DNA of 35,203 nucleotides from Parvularculales bacterium (GTDB lineage Bacteria; Pseudomonadota; Alphaproteobacteria; JAPOUT01; JBAJNM01), in NCBI GenBank assembly GCA_036881865.1, contig JBAJNM010000016.1, positions 1-35,203 of the forward strand, read 5' to 3'. Positions 34,312-35,203 of the stretch are shown in pieces. Position numbers and translations under genes: made by a program. Position 1 is the stretch's first letter. The number at the start of each line of letters is the position of its first letter. The notes beneath the pieces were generated by a model. The model saw only the letters and a program-made list of their open reading frames with translations, was not told the origin of the DNA and made no database searches.

Positions 34312-35080
34312 CTAATTTTCCTCACCCGAAAATCTAGATAACTCATTTGCAATGACACGCCCTCCGGTGCCATGTGCTCGTAGCGGCAGCTGACACGCAT
34401 CAGCGACCTGATACTTGGCGTTACGTCGTAGGCTGTGCTTAAATGAGCCATCATGGCCAGCGTGGACCCGTGCTCCCGTGATCCGATGCCCAGAACAGGA
34501 GGGGCCTGAAGCAGGAGATACGAATTCCGCATCAACCTGCAACAGGTCTCCCGTCAGTGCCAGTTCTATACGTGGAGGGTGGCTTTCTTCCAGACTACTA
34601 CCATCCACGAAAGCCTGTAAGGAAAAGGCACCTAACCCCTCCCCAATTTCAGCGCCTAGGAAGGAAGAAGGCGCCGGGAGAACTGCGGAGAGGGGTTGTT
34701 CTACCGGGATGGCAAAGTCCCGTTCATAATCGTCAAATCCGGCAACGGCCACGAATCCGGTCATGGGGGTTCCGCTACAGTTTACAAGCCGGTTAATTTT
34801 ATTCTGCAAGCTCGGTCGTTGAACCCAAGTCTTCAAGCAGTACATTGCTGTCTTCGTAACTACCAGACGCTTCAATACATCCGAAAACGCTACAGTTATG
34901 GTCGCGTTCGGTATTTATGCTACCATGATGACCACCACCACCACTAACACCTGCGTGAGCGGGTCCGCTAATAGCAGGAGCTATCACAACAACAACGCCC
35001 ACAATCAAGGCCACCGGCAAAGCCGCAGGCAAAGATAATCGCCCCGCCATCGGGGCCAGTTCTTTCAGGTTTGATACCAT
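34312..35080 (-). pseudogene. Secreted protein of unknown function, frameshifted
   Basis: The 5' frame starts at ATG 35080 (GGAG 9 nt upstream) and encodes 93 aa. It has a basic/polar N-terminus, a hydrophobic core (LPVALIVGVVVVIAPAI, 21-37) and a likely signal-peptidase site after PAHA (43), then a Gly/His-rich stretch and two Cys (63, 68). It stops at TAA 34801-34799. Directly there another frame continues with KINRLVNCSGTPMTGFVAVA and runs to 34312 with beta-rich sequence ending SRFSGEEN. Skipping one base at 34801 joins them into about 255 aa without gaps. I recognise no family. It lies 37 nt upstream of arsC on the same strand. A single-base lesion, a sequencing error or +1 frameshifting at GAA-UAA are the options. 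Confidence 0.5.
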
Positions 35081-35096
35081 CTGAATAATCTCCAAG

Positions 35097-35194
35097 GATT
35101 TTTTTACTTACAAAATGGCAAAGCAATACAAGGTGCATCGCTCTGATGGGCGCACCTTTGACAGGAATCAAATTACATTGCAAGTAAAAAAATC
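35097..35194. repeat. Nested inverted repeat upstream of the secreted-protein gene
   Basis: GATTTTTTTACTTACA (35097-35112) and TGCAAGTAAAAAAATC (35179-35194) are inverted arms matching at 15 of 16 positions. Nearly concentric with them, AAGGTGC (35130-35136) pairs with GCACCTT (35152-35158). On the minus strand the whole dyad lies just before the ribosome site of the gene starting at 35080, so it could be a leader-RNA hairpin or a pair of operator sites. The sequence ends 9 bp beyond the outer arm, so it could also be part of a larger element not seen here. Confidence 0.5.
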
Positions 35195-35203
35195 GCTAAT
35201 TTC

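Noticed and set aside
34968-35183. 71-codon minus-strand frame with Cys-rich end
   Set aside because: It overlaps the signal-peptide gene in another frame and crosses the dyad; the frame with signal sequence and GGAG site is preferred.
1-35203. Insertion sequences, prophage, CRISPR array, tRNA or rRNA genes
   Set aside because: No transposase, integrase, direct-repeat array, rRNA stretch or cloverleaf was recognised on either strand; a tRNAscan or Infernal run would be needed to be sure about RNAs.

Overview
The window reads as chromosome of an alphaproteobacterium. Support comes from a class I (archaeal-type) lysyl-tRNA synthetase, a TSUP permease paired with a TIGR02186 protein, cone-less class I ribonucleotide reductase subunits, a Gram-negative porin and several short-chain/beta-oxidation gene blocks common in marine and soil Alphaproteobacteria. 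The order cannot be fixed from sequence alone. Genes are dense on both strands, often with 1-4 nt overlaps.

Layout. 1-2062: 5' part of a porin gene (runs off the left edge), a 630-bp gap with an orphan terminator and a 45-codon ORF, and a TetR regulator. 2442-6489: DNA-precursor block with thyA (frameshifted) converging on nrdA-nrdB; the nrdA upstream region carries DnaA boxes. 7124-8080: proline iminopeptidase. 8139-18488: acyl-CoA/fatty acid block with two thiolases, an SDR, a dienoyl-CoA isomerase, a MaoC hydratase, two hotdog thioesterase-like genes, an alpha/beta hydrolase, a FadB/FadJ-like two-domain enzyme and a VOC protein. 18727-22240: plus-strand operon of a TSUP permease, a TIGR02186 protein, CcdA and a mitochondrial-type 2,4-dienoyl-CoA reductase. 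22276-24986: minus-strand operon of an esterase, a quinone oxidoreductase and a DJ-1/PfpI protein. 25039-26374: MATE exporter (frameshifted). 26364-29498: lysK-pyrD-arsC operon. 29621-32449: XPD/DinG-type Fe-S helicase. 32752-35080: acr3 and a thioredoxin-type arsC, preceded by a frameshifted secreted-protein gene and a large dyad at the right edge.

How the genes fit together. The central block can supply most steps for breakdown of saturated and polyunsaturated acyl-CoAs: hydratase/dehydrogenase, thiolases, dienoyl-CoA isomerase and dienoyl-CoA reductase. No acyl-CoA dehydrogenase or acyl-CoA synthetase is seen here. thyA and nrdAB supply dNTPs. Two unrelated arsenate reductases plus Acr3 give arsenate reduction and arsenite export, with no arsR in view.

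Caution. Three genes (thyA, MATE, the secreted protein) each need one extra base removed to read through. All three lesions have the same sign, two lie in homopolymers, and thyA may carry a second one. Systematic base-calling insertions are as likely as true pseudogenes. No clearly novel defence or mobile system was found. The least explained items are the nested dyad with its secreted protein upstream of the ars genes, the TSUP/TIGR02186/CcdA operon, and the orphan terminator plus micro-ORF near the porin.
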